Under the pieces are notes generated by a model that saw nothing but the letters and a program-made list of their open reading frames with translations, made no database searches and was not told where the DNA came from. A DNA stretch of 64,000 nucleotides from the NCBI RefSeq assembly GCF_016862375.1, contig NZ_BOMV01000061.1:62001-126000 (forward strand), given 5' to 3'. Numbering within the stretch: position 1 is the first letter of the stretch; each line of letters opens with the position of its first letter. The translations under genes and the position numbers were made by a program. Positions 44,117-52,809 of this stretch are shown one piece after another. The stretch is from Paractinoplanes rishiriensis (GTDB lineage Bacteria > Actinomycetota > Actinomycetes > Mycobacteriales > Micromonosporaceae).

Positions 44117-45141
44117 ATCAGATCCCAGGTCAGCGGCGTGCCCTTCGCCGTGTCGACCGTGAACGTGCGGCCCAGCACCGTCCCGATCGCGTCCGGCTCG
44201 AGGCCGCCGGTCGGGCGGATCGAGCGTACGTTCTCCTCGGTGACCTGGTCGCCCGCCGTGACGTCGGCCACCACATAGAGCGACCGCCGGAACCGCAGGC
44301 TCTCCTTCTCGGCCTCGGTCGGGCCGATCCGGGTGGTGCCGAGCGCCTGCCAAGCCCGCTCCGACTCCTCGCGCAGCAGCTTGAGCTCGGCCGGCTCCAG
44401 CGAGAACGCCGAGTCGACACCGCCGTCCTGGCGGGAGAGCGTCACATGCTTCTCGATCAGGCAGGCGCCGTACGCGACCGCGGCGATCGGCACGCCGATG
44501 CCCAGCGTGTGGTCGCTCAGGCCGATCGGCAGGCCGAGCATCCCGGCCAGCACCGGGATGCGCCGCAGGTTGGTCTCCTCGGGCGGGGCCGGATACGACG
44601 CGGTGCAGCTGAGCACCGTGACGTCGGGGCAGCCGGCACCCTGGGCGGCCTCGACCGCGGCGGCGATCTCCCGCACCGTGGCCATGCCGGTCGAGATGAT
44701 CAGCGGCTTGCCGGTGCCGGCGCAGAGCCGGATCAGCGGCAGGTCGGTGATCTCGGACGACGCGATCTTGTACATCGGGGCGTCCAGCTTTTCCAGCAGC
44801 TCGACGGCGGTGCGGTCGAACGGGCTGGAGAACGGGGTGATGCCCTGCTCGCGGGCCCGGTCGAAGATCGCCTGATGCCAGTCCCACGGGGTGTGCGCCC
44901 GTTCGAACAGCTGATAGAGGTATTCGCCGGACCACAGGTCGTGGCCCTGGGAGATCTGGAACCGCGGGTGCTTCACGTCCACGGTCATGGTGTCGGCCGT
45001 GTATGTCTGGATCTTGATGGCGTCGGCGCCGGCCGCCGCGGCCGCGTCGACCAGGGCCAGTGCCCGGTCGAGGGAGCCGTTGTGGTTGCCGGACATCTCG
45101 GCGACGATGAACGGCCGCCGGTCCGTACCGAAACTACTCAT
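44113..45141 (-). CDS. pseI: Pseudaminic acid synthase (PseI)
   Basis: The 342-residue protein has the NeuB-family barrel (AEMSGNHNGSLDRAL, GADAIKIQTY, SCTASYPAPPEETNL, GLSDHTLG, EKHVTL) and a C-terminal antifreeze-like SAF domain (SLYVVADVTAGDQVTEENVR). It condenses the deacetylated hexose with phosphoenolpyruvate. The motif set is that of PseI rather than NeuB/LegI, and the other pse genes agree. The start ATG overlaps pseH by 8 nt. Confidence 0.92.
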   Translation of the reverse strand: MSSFGTDRRPFIVAEMSGNHNGSLDRALALVDAAAAAGADAIKIQTYTADTMTVDVKHPRFQISQGHDLWSGEYLYQLFERAHTPWDWHQAIFDRAREQGITPFSSPFDRTAVELLEKLDAPMYKIASSEITDLPLIRLCAGTGKPLIISTGMATVREIAAAVEAAQGAGCPDVTVLSCTASYPAPPEETNLRRIPVLAGMLGLPIGLSDHTLGIGVPIAAVAYGACLIEKHVTLSRQDGGVDSAFSLEPAELKLLREESERAWQALGTTRIGPTEAEKESLRFRRSLYVVADVTAGDQVTEENVRSIRPTGGLEPDAIGTVLGRTFTVDTAKGTPLTWDLI

Positions 45142-45589
45142 CTCTGCCCTTTTCGGTAACGACGACGGTCTTCAGAACGCCGTCGACGGAGCGCTGGTAG
45201 CGGCGGACCTCGCGGAACCCGAAGCGCCGGTGCAACGCCAGCACCTGCGTGTTCTCCTCGAGCGTCTCGCCGCCGAGCCGATCGAGCCCCAGCTTGTCGA
45301 ACGCGTACTCGATGGCCTCTTTCTCCAGCCGCATCCAGGCCGGCAGCAGGCGCCGGCCCAGTCCCTCGACATCCAGGTAGAACGACCACGTCTCGCCGTT
45401 GAAGATCACCACGCCGGCGGGCCGGCCGTCGTCCTCGTAGATCAGGACGTGCGGCCAGTTCCGTGCCCACCAGGCGGCGTGCTCGGCGGGCTGGATCTCG
45501 TGCGTGGTCATGCTCACGGCGCGGACGGCGGGGTGATTCCGCCAGGTGAGCACCGTGTCGCGTTCGGATTCGAGAGCGGGTCGCAGCAC
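45134..45589 (-). CDS. pseH: UDP-amino-sugar N-acetyltransferase (PseH-like GNAT)
   Basis: The product is about 151 residues. It is a GNAT protein with the N-terminal VLTWRNHPAVRAVSM motif and C-terminal ENTQVLALHRRFGFRE, both seen in PseH. PseH acetylates the 4-amino group of the PseC product. GTG 45589 lies 5 bp after the GT2 stop and matches the usual PseH start; a start at 45640 would overlap GT2. It is coupled to pseI. Confidence 0.85.
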   Translation of the reverse strand: MLRPALESERDTVLTWRNHPAVRAVSMTTHEIQPAEHAAWWARNWPHVLIYEDDGRPAGVVIFNGETWSFYLDVEGLGRRLLPAWMRLEKEAIEYAFDKLGLDRLGGETLEENTQVLALHRRFGFREVRRYQRSVDGVLKTVVVTEKGRDE

Positions 45590-45593
45590 TGGG

Positions 45594-46631
45594 TCAAAGT
45601 ATGGACGCGGTGGGTGCCCGCGGTGTCGCGGGGGCGACATCCCGGGAAACCGATGATGTCCGTTCGGCTTTCCGGCGCCTCCGTACGGTCGCCCGATAGC
45701 CGGCCCGGAGTAGCGCGTACAGCGGATAGTTGTTGGTCTGCACCAACCGCATCCGCAGGCTCTGCGGTTGGAAGCCGGCCGGCCGGTGCCGCCGGTACAG
45801 CGCGGAGATCTGCCGGAAGAACTGCCGGCGGTGGTTCGGGTGCATCCGGTGCTCGTTGCCCGCCACCACCAGCAGATGGTTGATCATGAGGGTGAACATC
45901 TGGATCTTCAGCGCCGGGTCGACGTCGCGTCCGATCATCCACGCGTGCAGCAGGTCGTACTGGAAAAAGGCCTCGAAGTGCCGGTGGCTGCGGGTTGCGG
46001 TGATCGCGCCGGGCCGGCCGATCCGGTAGTGGTAGCAGACCCGGTCGAGTGCGGCGATCCGGTCGGCCGCGAGCAGCACCGGGTGGCTGAACGAGACGTC
46101 CTCGTACCACCCTGGTCGAAAGCGCAGGCCATGCCGGATCAGGAAGTCCCGGTTGATGATCCGGTTCCACGCGGTGTGCTGGACGCCGAGCATCCGCTCC
46201 CGGGTCGCTTCACCGGCGAGCAGGTGGGAACTGGCGTCGGCCCGGACCCGGCCGTCCTCGTGCACCCGCAGATGGTCGATCAGCAGCACGTCCGGGCGAC
46301 CGGCGCGCAGTGCGGCAAGCACCGCGCTCACCGACCCGGCGGGCAGCCAGTCGTCGCTGTCCACGAACCAGACGTATTCGCCGGTCGCCTCGGCCAGCCC
46401 CGCGTTTCGCGCCGGTCCCAGCCCCACGTTCTTGGTCAAATGCAAGATCTTCAGGCCGCCGTACGCGTCCAGCAGCGCGCCACACCCATCGGGTGAAGCG
46501 TCGTCGACCGCGACGATTTCGACCTGCGCCCGTTCCTCGGCGGTCAGCCCGGCCGTGATCGAGTCCAGGCAGGTCGTCAGATAGTCCTCGACGGCGTACA
46601 CGGGCACGACCACGCTCAAAACGACGGGCAT
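45594..46631 (-). CDS. Glycosyltransferase family 2
   Basis: The 345-residue protein has a GT-A domain with VVPVYAVEDYL, the VDDASPDG and WFVDSDDWLP acidic motifs for the donor nucleotide and metal, and a basic C-terminal part. It heads the pseH-pseI operon on the minus strand. It may build the glycan that carries pseudaminic acid, or add a teichoic-type unit; the C-terminal region resembles that of wall teichoic acid transferases. ATG 46631 has GGTGAG before it. Confidence 0.88.
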   Translation of the reverse strand: MPVVLSVVVPVYAVEDYLTTCLDSITAGLTAEERAQVEIVAVDDASPDGCGALLDAYGGLKILHLTKNVGLGPARNAGLAEATGEYVWFVDSDDWLPAGSVSAVLAALRAGRPDVLLIDHLRVHEDGRVRADASSHLLAGEATRERMLGVQHTAWNRIINRDFLIRHGLRFRPGWYEDVSFSHPVLLAADRIAALDRVCYHYRIGRPGAITATRSHRHFEAFFQYDLLHAWMIGRDVDPALKIQMFTLMINHLLVVAGNEHRMHPNHRRQFFRQISALYRRHRPAGFQPQSLRMRLVQTNNYPLYALLRAGYRATVRRRRKAERTSSVSRDVAPATPRAPTASIL

Positions 46632-46766
46632 CAGCTCACCGTGCTTCAGAAGGGTTAAGAACGGGCGAACCAAAGTTTGCCGGGATCTGCGTCACAGCTC
46701 AATTCCTCACCTCGGTGACCCCCTGACCGATCGAAGCGGCGCAGAGGCTGAGAAGGAGGCTGAAGT

Positions 46767-49061
46767 ATGGGGGCGCTTCGGACCCGGTTGTCCGCTTTGA
46801 CGGGTGGACCCGACGTCCTGTTGCGGCATGCCGGCGTCCTCATGGTCGTGGCGATTGCCCTGTTCACGGTCAACGCGGTCGACCCGGTGCTGCCCTGGTG
46901 GCTGCTCTGGGCGCCGGCCGTGATCGGCTCCGGCGTGGTAACCGTGCATTTCTGGCGGACCGCACAGGCCGAGCACCTGCCGGCACCGATCAGACGTTTC
47001 TGGCGCCATGTGTGTGTGGTGGCAATCCTGGTCGGTTGCGGCATTCTGGCCGAGGCCATTCAGTTCGTCTCGATCGACATGCCGACCCGGCCCGCGCCCA
47101 CCCCGGTCCAACTGGTCTTCCACGCCGCCGCCGTGGTCCTGGTCGTCTACGCCATGTTCCGCCTGCCGTTCGGCGGACAGACCCGCGGCGGCGTGTTCCG
47201 GGTGGTGCTCGACGCCGGCACGGTGATGCTCGGCTGCGCCGTCTTCATGTGGCATTTCTCCACCCGGAACGCGTTCGCCACCGGCGATTCCAAGATCGTG
47301 TGGTCCTCGCTGGTGCTGAGCCTGCTGGCCATGGTCGCGGTCTTCGCGGTGGCCAAGGTGACGCTCACCCGGCACGAGTCGGCCCTCGACCGTACGGCGC
47401 TGCGGCTGGTCGGCCTCGCGGTGCTGATCGGCGCGCTGGTCCCGGTGATGTTCCCGCTTGTGGTGCAGAGCGACCCGCGCCTGCACATGGACATCATCGA
47501 CCTGCCGATCATCTACTTCATCGTGGGACTGGCGTCGCGCCGGCAGCGGGCCGCCGAGTACGGACCCCGCCGCGGCAAGCGCCCGGCCCGGATGCGGTCG
47601 TTCAGCGTGCTGCCGTACGTCGCGGTGGCCGCGGTGGACGGCCTCCTGCTGGCGGTGACCATCCCCGAACCGGCGCCCGGCTACCAGCTGGTGGTGGTCA
47701 GCGCCATCCTGCTGACCGCGGTCGTGGTGATCCGCCAGGTCACCGCGTTCCTGGACAACGGCCGGCTGCTGAAACGCCTCGACCACGGCGCCACCCACGA
47801 CGCCCTCACCCAGCTGCCCAACCGGGTCCTCTTCCACGACCGCCTCCAGCAGGCGCTGGCCGCCCCCGGCGACCGCCGGGTCAGCGTGGCCCTGATCGAC
47901 CTGGACGACTTCAAGATCGTGAACGACACCCTCGGCCACGAGGTCGGCGACCAGCTGCTGGTCTCGGTGGCTGAACGCCTGGGCGCCTGCATCCGGGTCG
48001 AGGACACGGTGGCCCGCCTCGGCGGCGACGAGTTCGTGGTGGTGCTCGACGGCGTCGACCCGGCCGCCGCCGACCTGGCCGCCCAGCGCATGATCGCCGC
48101 GCTCGCCGCCCCGGTCCTGGCCGACGGCCACGAACTGCCGATCCGCGCCAGCATCGGCGTCGCCGACGGCCGCGCCGGCGACGACCCCAGCGTCCTGCTC
48201 CGCCAGGCCGACATCGCCATGTACGCGGCGAAGCTCATCCCCGGCACCGCCCACCTGCACTACACCGCCGACATGACCCAGCCCGGCACCGACCAGACCG
48301 GTCTGGGCGCCGACCTGAGCCAGGCGCTGGAGCGCGACGAACTGTTCCTGATCTACCAGCCGATCGTGGCCCTGGAGGACGGCCGCCTGCTGGGCGCCGA
48401 GGCGCTGGTGCGCTGGGCCCACCCCACCCACGGCACGCTGTCCCCCCAGGTCTTCGTGCCGGCCGCCGAGCGCAACGGCCTGATCGTCCCGCTGACCCGC
48501 TGGGTGCTGCGCGCGGCGCTGACCCAGTTGGCCACCTGGGACGCCGGCGCGCTCCCCGGCCTCAGCGTCAACGTGTCCGCGCGCGACCTGCGCGAGCCAG
48601 ACCTCATCGAGACCGTGGCCGCGCTGCTGACCGAGTTCGACATCCAGCCCGGCCGCGTCACCCTGGAGATCACCGAGTCGGTCCCGCTGGACGTAGCCGA
48701 GGCCGCGGCCACGGTGCGCGGCCTGCGAGCGCTGGGCGTCCGGGTGGCGCTGGACGACTTCGGCACGGGAAGCTCGACGCTGACCACGCTGCACGGCGTC
48801 CCGGTGGACGAGCTGAAGCTCGACCTCAGCTTCACCCAGACAGCCCCCACGGCCGAGGTGCCGGTAGCGGCCGCGGTCCGCCAGATGGCCGGCTCACTGG
48901 GCCTGCACGCGGTGGCCGAGGGCGTAGAAACCCAGCTCCAGGCCGACCACCTGCGCGAACTGGGCTACGTGGCGGCCCAGGGCTTCCACTTCGCCCGCCC
49001 GATGCCGGCAGCCGACTTCACGGCCTTCCTCACGGGCGTCCCGCTGACCTCAGCGGCCTGA
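46767..49061 (+). CDS. Membrane GGDEF-EAL protein (cyclic-di-GMP enzyme)
   Basis: The 764-residue protein has an N-terminal membrane domain of about nine helices (to residue 320), a GGDEF domain with the intact signature GGDEF at 419-423, and an EAL domain with intact EAL at 545-547 plus the DDFGTGSS loop. Both activities, synthesis and breakdown of cyclic di-GMP, look possible. In actinobacteria this messenger controls development and sporulation. ATG 46767 has AAGGAGG before it. It is convergent with a second GGDEF-EAL gene. Confidence 0.92.
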   Translation: MGALRTRLSALTGGPDVLLRHAGVLMVVAIALFTVNAVDPVLPWWLLWAPAVIGSGVVTVHFWRTAQAEHLPAPIRRFWRHVCVVAILVGCGILAEAIQFVSIDMPTRPAPTPVQLVFHAAAVVLVVYAMFRLPFGGQTRGGVFRVVLDAGTVMLGCAVFMWHFSTRNAFATGDSKIVWSSLVLSLLAMVAVFAVAKVTLTRHESALDRTALRLVGLAVLIGALVPVMFPLVVQSDPRLHMDIIDLPIIYFIVGLASRRQRAAEYGPRRGKRPARMRSFSVLPYVAVAAVDGLLLAVTIPEPAPGYQLVVVSAILLTAVVVIRQVTAFLDNGRLLKRLDHGATHDALTQLPNRVLFHDRLQQALAAPGDRRVSVALIDLDDFKIVNDTLGHEVGDQLLVSVAERLGACIRVEDTVARLGGDEFVVVLDGVDPAAADLAAQRMIAALAAPVLADGHELPIRASIGVADGRAGDDPSVLLRQADIAMYAAKLIPGTAHLHYTADMTQPGTDQTGLGADLSQALERDELFLIYQPIVALEDGRLLGAEALVRWAHPTHGTLSPQVFVPAAERNGLIVPLTRWVLRAALTQLATWDAGALPGLSVNVSARDLREPDLIETVAALLTEFDIQPGRVTLEITESVPLDVAEAAATVRGLRALGVRVALDDFGTGSSTLTTLHGVPVDELKLDLSFTQTAPTAEVPVAAAVRQMAGSLGLHAVAEGVETQLQADHLRELGYVAAQGFHFARPMPAADFTAFLTGVPLTSAA

Positions 49062-49168
49062 CTCCGGCTCCCACAGACCGAATCACCAAGATCGGGCCAA
49101 AGCGCCCAGGCGGGCCAGCGGTCCGCGAGGGGCGGGCGGCGAGTGGCCGGTTGGGGCGGGGGCGGGTG

Positions 49169-51415
49169 TCAGGCCGGGTCGGCGGGGAAGAGCAGCTCGT
49201 CCAAGGCTGCCCGGGTCAGCGGCTCGGCGAAGTAGTAGCCCTGGCCCAGCTCGCAATTGCCGTCGGCCAAGGAGTCCAGCTGGCCCTCGTGTTCGATGCC
49301 CTCGGCGATGGTGGACAGCTGGAGGGCTCGGCCCAGCTGGATTATGCCGTGGGTCAGGGCGGCGGCCGTCGGCTCGTCGACCACGTCGTCCACGAAAGAC
49401 TTGTCGATTTTGATGATGTCAACCGGGAAACGGCGTAGGTAGGCCAGCGAAGAGTAGCCCGTGCCGAAGTCGTCGATGGCCAGGCGTACGCCCAAGGCTT
49501 TTATCTCTGTCAGCCTGGTCAGGGTGGCCGGGCGGTGGTCGACCAGCAGGGACTCGGTGAGCTCCAGGATCAGGCGGTCGGCGGGCAGGCCGCTGGAGGT
49601 CAGCGCGGACTGCACGATCAGCGGCAGGGCCGGCTGCTCCAGTTGGACGGCCGAGAGGTTGACGCTGACCGTGATGGGCTGGCCGGAGCGGCGGGCGTTC
49701 CAGGCTGCGACCCGGGAGCAAGCTTCGCGCAGCACCCACTCGCCGATCGGCACGATCATGCCGGTTTCCTCGGCCAGCGGGATGAAGTCCATCGGCGCGA
49801 CCTCGCCGCGGGTCGGGTGGGCCCACCGGATCAGGGCCTCGACGCCGGTGATCTCGCCGCTGGTCAGGTTGACGATCGGCTGGTAGCGCAGCTCGAACTC
49901 GTGCCGGACCACGGCGCGTCGCAGGTCGGCCTCGAGTTCGATGGACGCCTGGAACGCACGCTGCATGTCCGGCTCGAAGACCTCGTACCGGTCTTTTCCA
50001 TGCTTTTTCGCCTGGTTCATGGCCAGGTCGGCGTGGACCAGCAGCTGCTGCGCGTCGTCCTCGCCGGGGGCGCTGAACGCGATGCCGATGCTGGCGCTCA
50101 CGTACGCCTCCGAGCCCAGGTCGAACGGCTCGTGCAGCAGTGCCAGGATCCGCTCGGCTACCGGCACCGGCTCGGCGGCGTCGGCCATCCCGGGCAGCAG
50201 CACGGCGAACTCGTCGGCGCTGAGCCGGGCCGCTGTGTCGCCGTCGCGCAGGCAGGACTTGATCCGCTCGGCGGCGCCGACCAGCAGCGCGTCACCGGCG
50301 GGGTGCCCGAGCGAGTCGTTGACGACCTTGAACCGGTCCAGGTCGACGATCAGCACGGCCACCCCGGTGGTGGCGGTGGCGAGTGCCTCCTCCATCCGGG
50401 TGAGGAACAGCGCGCGGCCGGCCAGGCCGGTGAGCGAGTCGAGGAACGAGTGGTTCATCGCCTCCAGCGTCCGTGCGTCGGTGATCGCGAGGCTCGCGTG
50501 CTCGGCGAACGCCCGCAGCATCTCCTGGGCCGACTTGTCCCACTCCCGGCACTGGCTGAACGTGCCGACCGTGAGGCTGCCGACCGGGCGGCCGTTCTCG
50601 TGGATCGGGGTGGCCATCACCGACTGGAGGCGGGCCGCGGCCATCGCGGGCACGGCGATCGGCGAGGTGGTGTAGTCCTCGACCATCACCAGTTCGTCGC
50701 CGAGGACGGCCAGGCCGGACACCCCGGCGGCGGGCAGTGGGATGCGGGTGCACTGGGCCAGCACCTCGGCCGGGATGCCGCTCCCGGCGACCAGGCTGCC
50801 GAGGCCCGGGTCGTCCGCCTCGAGCAGGCCGACCGTGCACATCTCGACGCCGAGCAGTTCCCGGCAGGACCGGGTGACCCGGTCGAAGATCTGTTCCAGT
50901 GGGGTGCGCAGGGCGATCTCCCGCTGGATCTCGGTGAGGTGCTCGAACAGGCGCTGCCGCTGCTGGAGGAAGTCGAGCAGGCGGTCGTTCTCCTCGGCGT
51001 AGCGGCGCTCGGAGGCGAGCATGTGCAGCGAGCTGAGGCTCAATTCGAGCACCCGGGCCATGCCGCGGAGCAGGCAGACCTCCTCGGCGCTGAATGCGGC
51101 GTCCGGGCCACCGCGGCCGAGCACCAGCACGCCGGGTTCGGCGCCGCCGATGGTGGCGTAGGTGACCGCGTGCGGCCGGCCGGCGAGGTCGAGTGTGTGG
51201 CGGCGGCCGGCGGCGACCTCGGCCAGGGCGTACGCGGGCACGTCGGCGCTCGGCAACCCGACGGTGGCGACCACGCCGTTGTCGATCATGAGTACCGCCA
51301 CGTCGGCGTCGAGGGCGCGCGCGGCGCAGGCGACGGCAGCGTCGTGTGCCGCCGGCCCGGCGGGGCGATCGGCGACCACGGACAGGAACTCTGTCAGTTG
51401 CTGTGTCGCTAGCAC
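49169..51415 (-). CDS. GAF-GGDEF-EAL protein with degenerate GGDEF
   Basis: The product is about 748 residues. It has two GAF-like sensor segments (about 1-150 and 190-340), a GGDEF domain where the signature reads SADEF, and an EAL domain with EAL in GVEALIRW and DDFGTGYSS. The first glycine pair is lost, so cyclic-di-GMP synthesis is unlikely, and a phosphodiesterase role controlled by the GAF and SADEF parts is more likely. The start was set at GTG 51415 behind GGGAAG; GTG 51508 would add 31 residues. No membrane helix is seen. Confidence 0.88.
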   Translation of the reverse strand: MLATQQLTEFLSVVADRPAGPAAHDAAVACAARALDADVAVLMIDNGVVATVGLPSADVPAYALAEVAAGRRHTLDLAGRPHAVTYATIGGAEPGVLVLGRGGPDAAFSAEEVCLLRGMARVLELSLSSLHMLASERRYAEENDRLLDFLQQRQRLFEHLTEIQREIALRTPLEQIFDRVTRSCRELLGVEMCTVGLLEADDPGLGSLVAGSGIPAEVLAQCTRIPLPAAGVSGLAVLGDELVMVEDYTTSPIAVPAMAAARLQSVMATPIHENGRPVGSLTVGTFSQCREWDKSAQEMLRAFAEHASLAITDARTLEAMNHSFLDSLTGLAGRALFLTRMEEALATATTGVAVLIVDLDRFKVVNDSLGHPAGDALLVGAAERIKSCLRDGDTAARLSADEFAVLLPGMADAAEPVPVAERILALLHEPFDLGSEAYVSASIGIAFSAPGEDDAQQLLVHADLAMNQAKKHGKDRYEVFEPDMQRAFQASIELEADLRRAVVRHEFELRYQPIVNLTSGEITGVEALIRWAHPTRGEVAPMDFIPLAEETGMIVPIGEWVLREACSRVAAWNARRSGQPITVSVNLSAVQLEQPALPLIVQSALTSSGLPADRLILELTESLLVDHRPATLTRLTEIKALGVRLAIDDFGTGYSSLAYLRRFPVDIIKIDKSFVDDVVDEPTAAALTHGIIQLGRALQLSTIAEGIEHEGQLDSLADGNCELGQGYYFAEPLTRAALDELLFPADPA

Positions 51416-51675
51416 GGCTTCCCAGTCGGCCGGCGCGTGCGGCAGTTGAGCGAAACCGCCCGCGCGCCCGAGCGCACACCCGCGGGCATGAAGCGGGCAC
51501 CGTTTCACGGCAAACGGGCACGCGATTTGCGAAGTTTATCAGCTATGAGACCGGTATGCGTTCCGGATGGGCTCCGGGCAAGCGGTCACCGAAACAACGA
51601 ACTCACCGGGTCAGTGGTGCGGGCCACCTGCGTTTCTCCGGTTTGCAAATAGTCCAGGTACGGGAGGAGACGGCG

Positions 51676-51735
51676 ATGATTTCCGATGAGCGGCACCGTT
51701 ATGCCCGGCTCGGACCGCACGCGATCCGAGTCTAG
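51676..51735 (+). CDS. Possible 19-residue leader peptide
   Basis: A very strong ribosome binding site (GGGAGGAGA) precedes ATG 51676. The frame MISDERHRYARLGPHAIRV ends at TAG 51733-51735, about 50 bp before the pseudogene. It may be a leader peptide or a remnant of a decayed gene. Only the strong site and placement support it. Confidence 0.25.
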   Translation: MISDERHRYARLGPHAIRV

Positions 51736-51785
51736 AAACCACCAATTCTGCATTCGCCGTTTTCGAATAGAACGGAGGTTCCGCC

Positions 51786-52724
51786 ATGCCCAGAAAACTC
51801 GCCCTGGCCGCCGTCGGCCTGTTGCTGGCGACGGCCGGCGTTCGGGCGCCGGCTCGACCGGCGGCAGCGGCGGGGACACCGCCGACCACACCATCACCGC
51901 GCAGATGGTCGGCAATCCGCAGATGGAGGACATCCGGAAGCTGATCGCCGAGAACTTCACCGAGCAGACCGGGATCACCGTGAAGTTCACGATCCTCCCG
52001 GAGAACGATCTTCGCGACAAGGTCACCCAGGACGTCGCCAACCAGGGCGGACAGTACGACGTCGCCACGGTGGGCGCGTACGAGGTGCCGATCTGGGCCA
52101 AGAACGGCTGGCTGCACGAGTTGTCCACGCAGGCGCGGGCGGATTCCGCGTACGACGTCGATGATCTGCTCAAGCCGATGGTGGCGTCGCTGACCGGCGA
52201 TGACGGCAAGATGTACGCCGCTCCGTTCTACGGCGAGTCCTCCGTCCTCGTACGGCGGAACTTGGTTCTCACCGGAATTCACGGCCGCGACCAGGTTCTA
52301 CGTCGATCTGCTGCGCAACTCCGGCCAGTCCGGCGCGCCGCAGTCCGGATTCACCGAGTGCCTCAACACGTTCTCCTGGGCGACCAGCAAGGAGTACGAG
52401 AAGCTGGTCGGCGAGAAGCTCGGCTGGTCCCGGCTGCCGTCCGGCAAGCGCACCTCGACCTACGCGATCCCGGAGTACAGGAGCTCGGCGGCCGCGTTCG
52501 CCGACATCACGCTCGGCTCGATCGAGAACGCCAACCCGCAGAACCCCGGCGTGCAACCGCGGCCCGCGCTGGATGTGCAGTTCGTCGGCATCCCCGAGTT
52601 CGCCGATCTCGGCACCAAGGTGTCGCAGGAGGTGAGTGCGGCGATCGCGGGCCGCACTACAGTGGAGAAGGCCCTGGCCAACGGTCAGGCCCAGGCCGAA
52701 ACTGTGGCTAAGAAGTACAAGTAG
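51786..52724 (+). pseudogene. Decayed sugar/polyol ABC transporter substrate-binding lipoprotein
   Basis: The remains belong to the extracellular solute-binding protein family 1. A signal peptide (MPRKLALAAVGLLLATAG) is followed by a frame change at about 51840; adding one T there restores a lipobox cysteine (ATAGCSGAGS) and joins the mature sequence HTITAQMVGNPQMEDIR. A second break near 52262 loses roughly a hundred residues and shifts frame, and the two parts near 52376 (NTFS / WATSKEYEKL) lack the usual 60 or so residues between them. The end (VEKALANGQAQAETVAKKYK) is intact. The permease genes that normally follow are absent. Confidence 0.8.
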
Positions 52725-52809
52725 TGACCACGATGGTGGCCATCCGGTCTCTTCCGAGGGACTTACCTCGCGCGCCTCTGCACCGCGGCCTGTCGATGGG
52801 AGCCGTCAA

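Noticed and set aside
22489..45141. Legionaminic or sialic acid pathway instead of pseudaminic acid
   Set aside because: PseB is the inverting dehydratase type, PseG and PseH are present, and no LegG/NeuC-type epimerase is seen.
46707..46718. TCACCTCGGTGA as a BldD box near the GGDEF-EAL gene
   Set aside because: The arms fit loosely but the spacing is one base short of the BldD consensus TNACNCWGNGTNA as I recall it.
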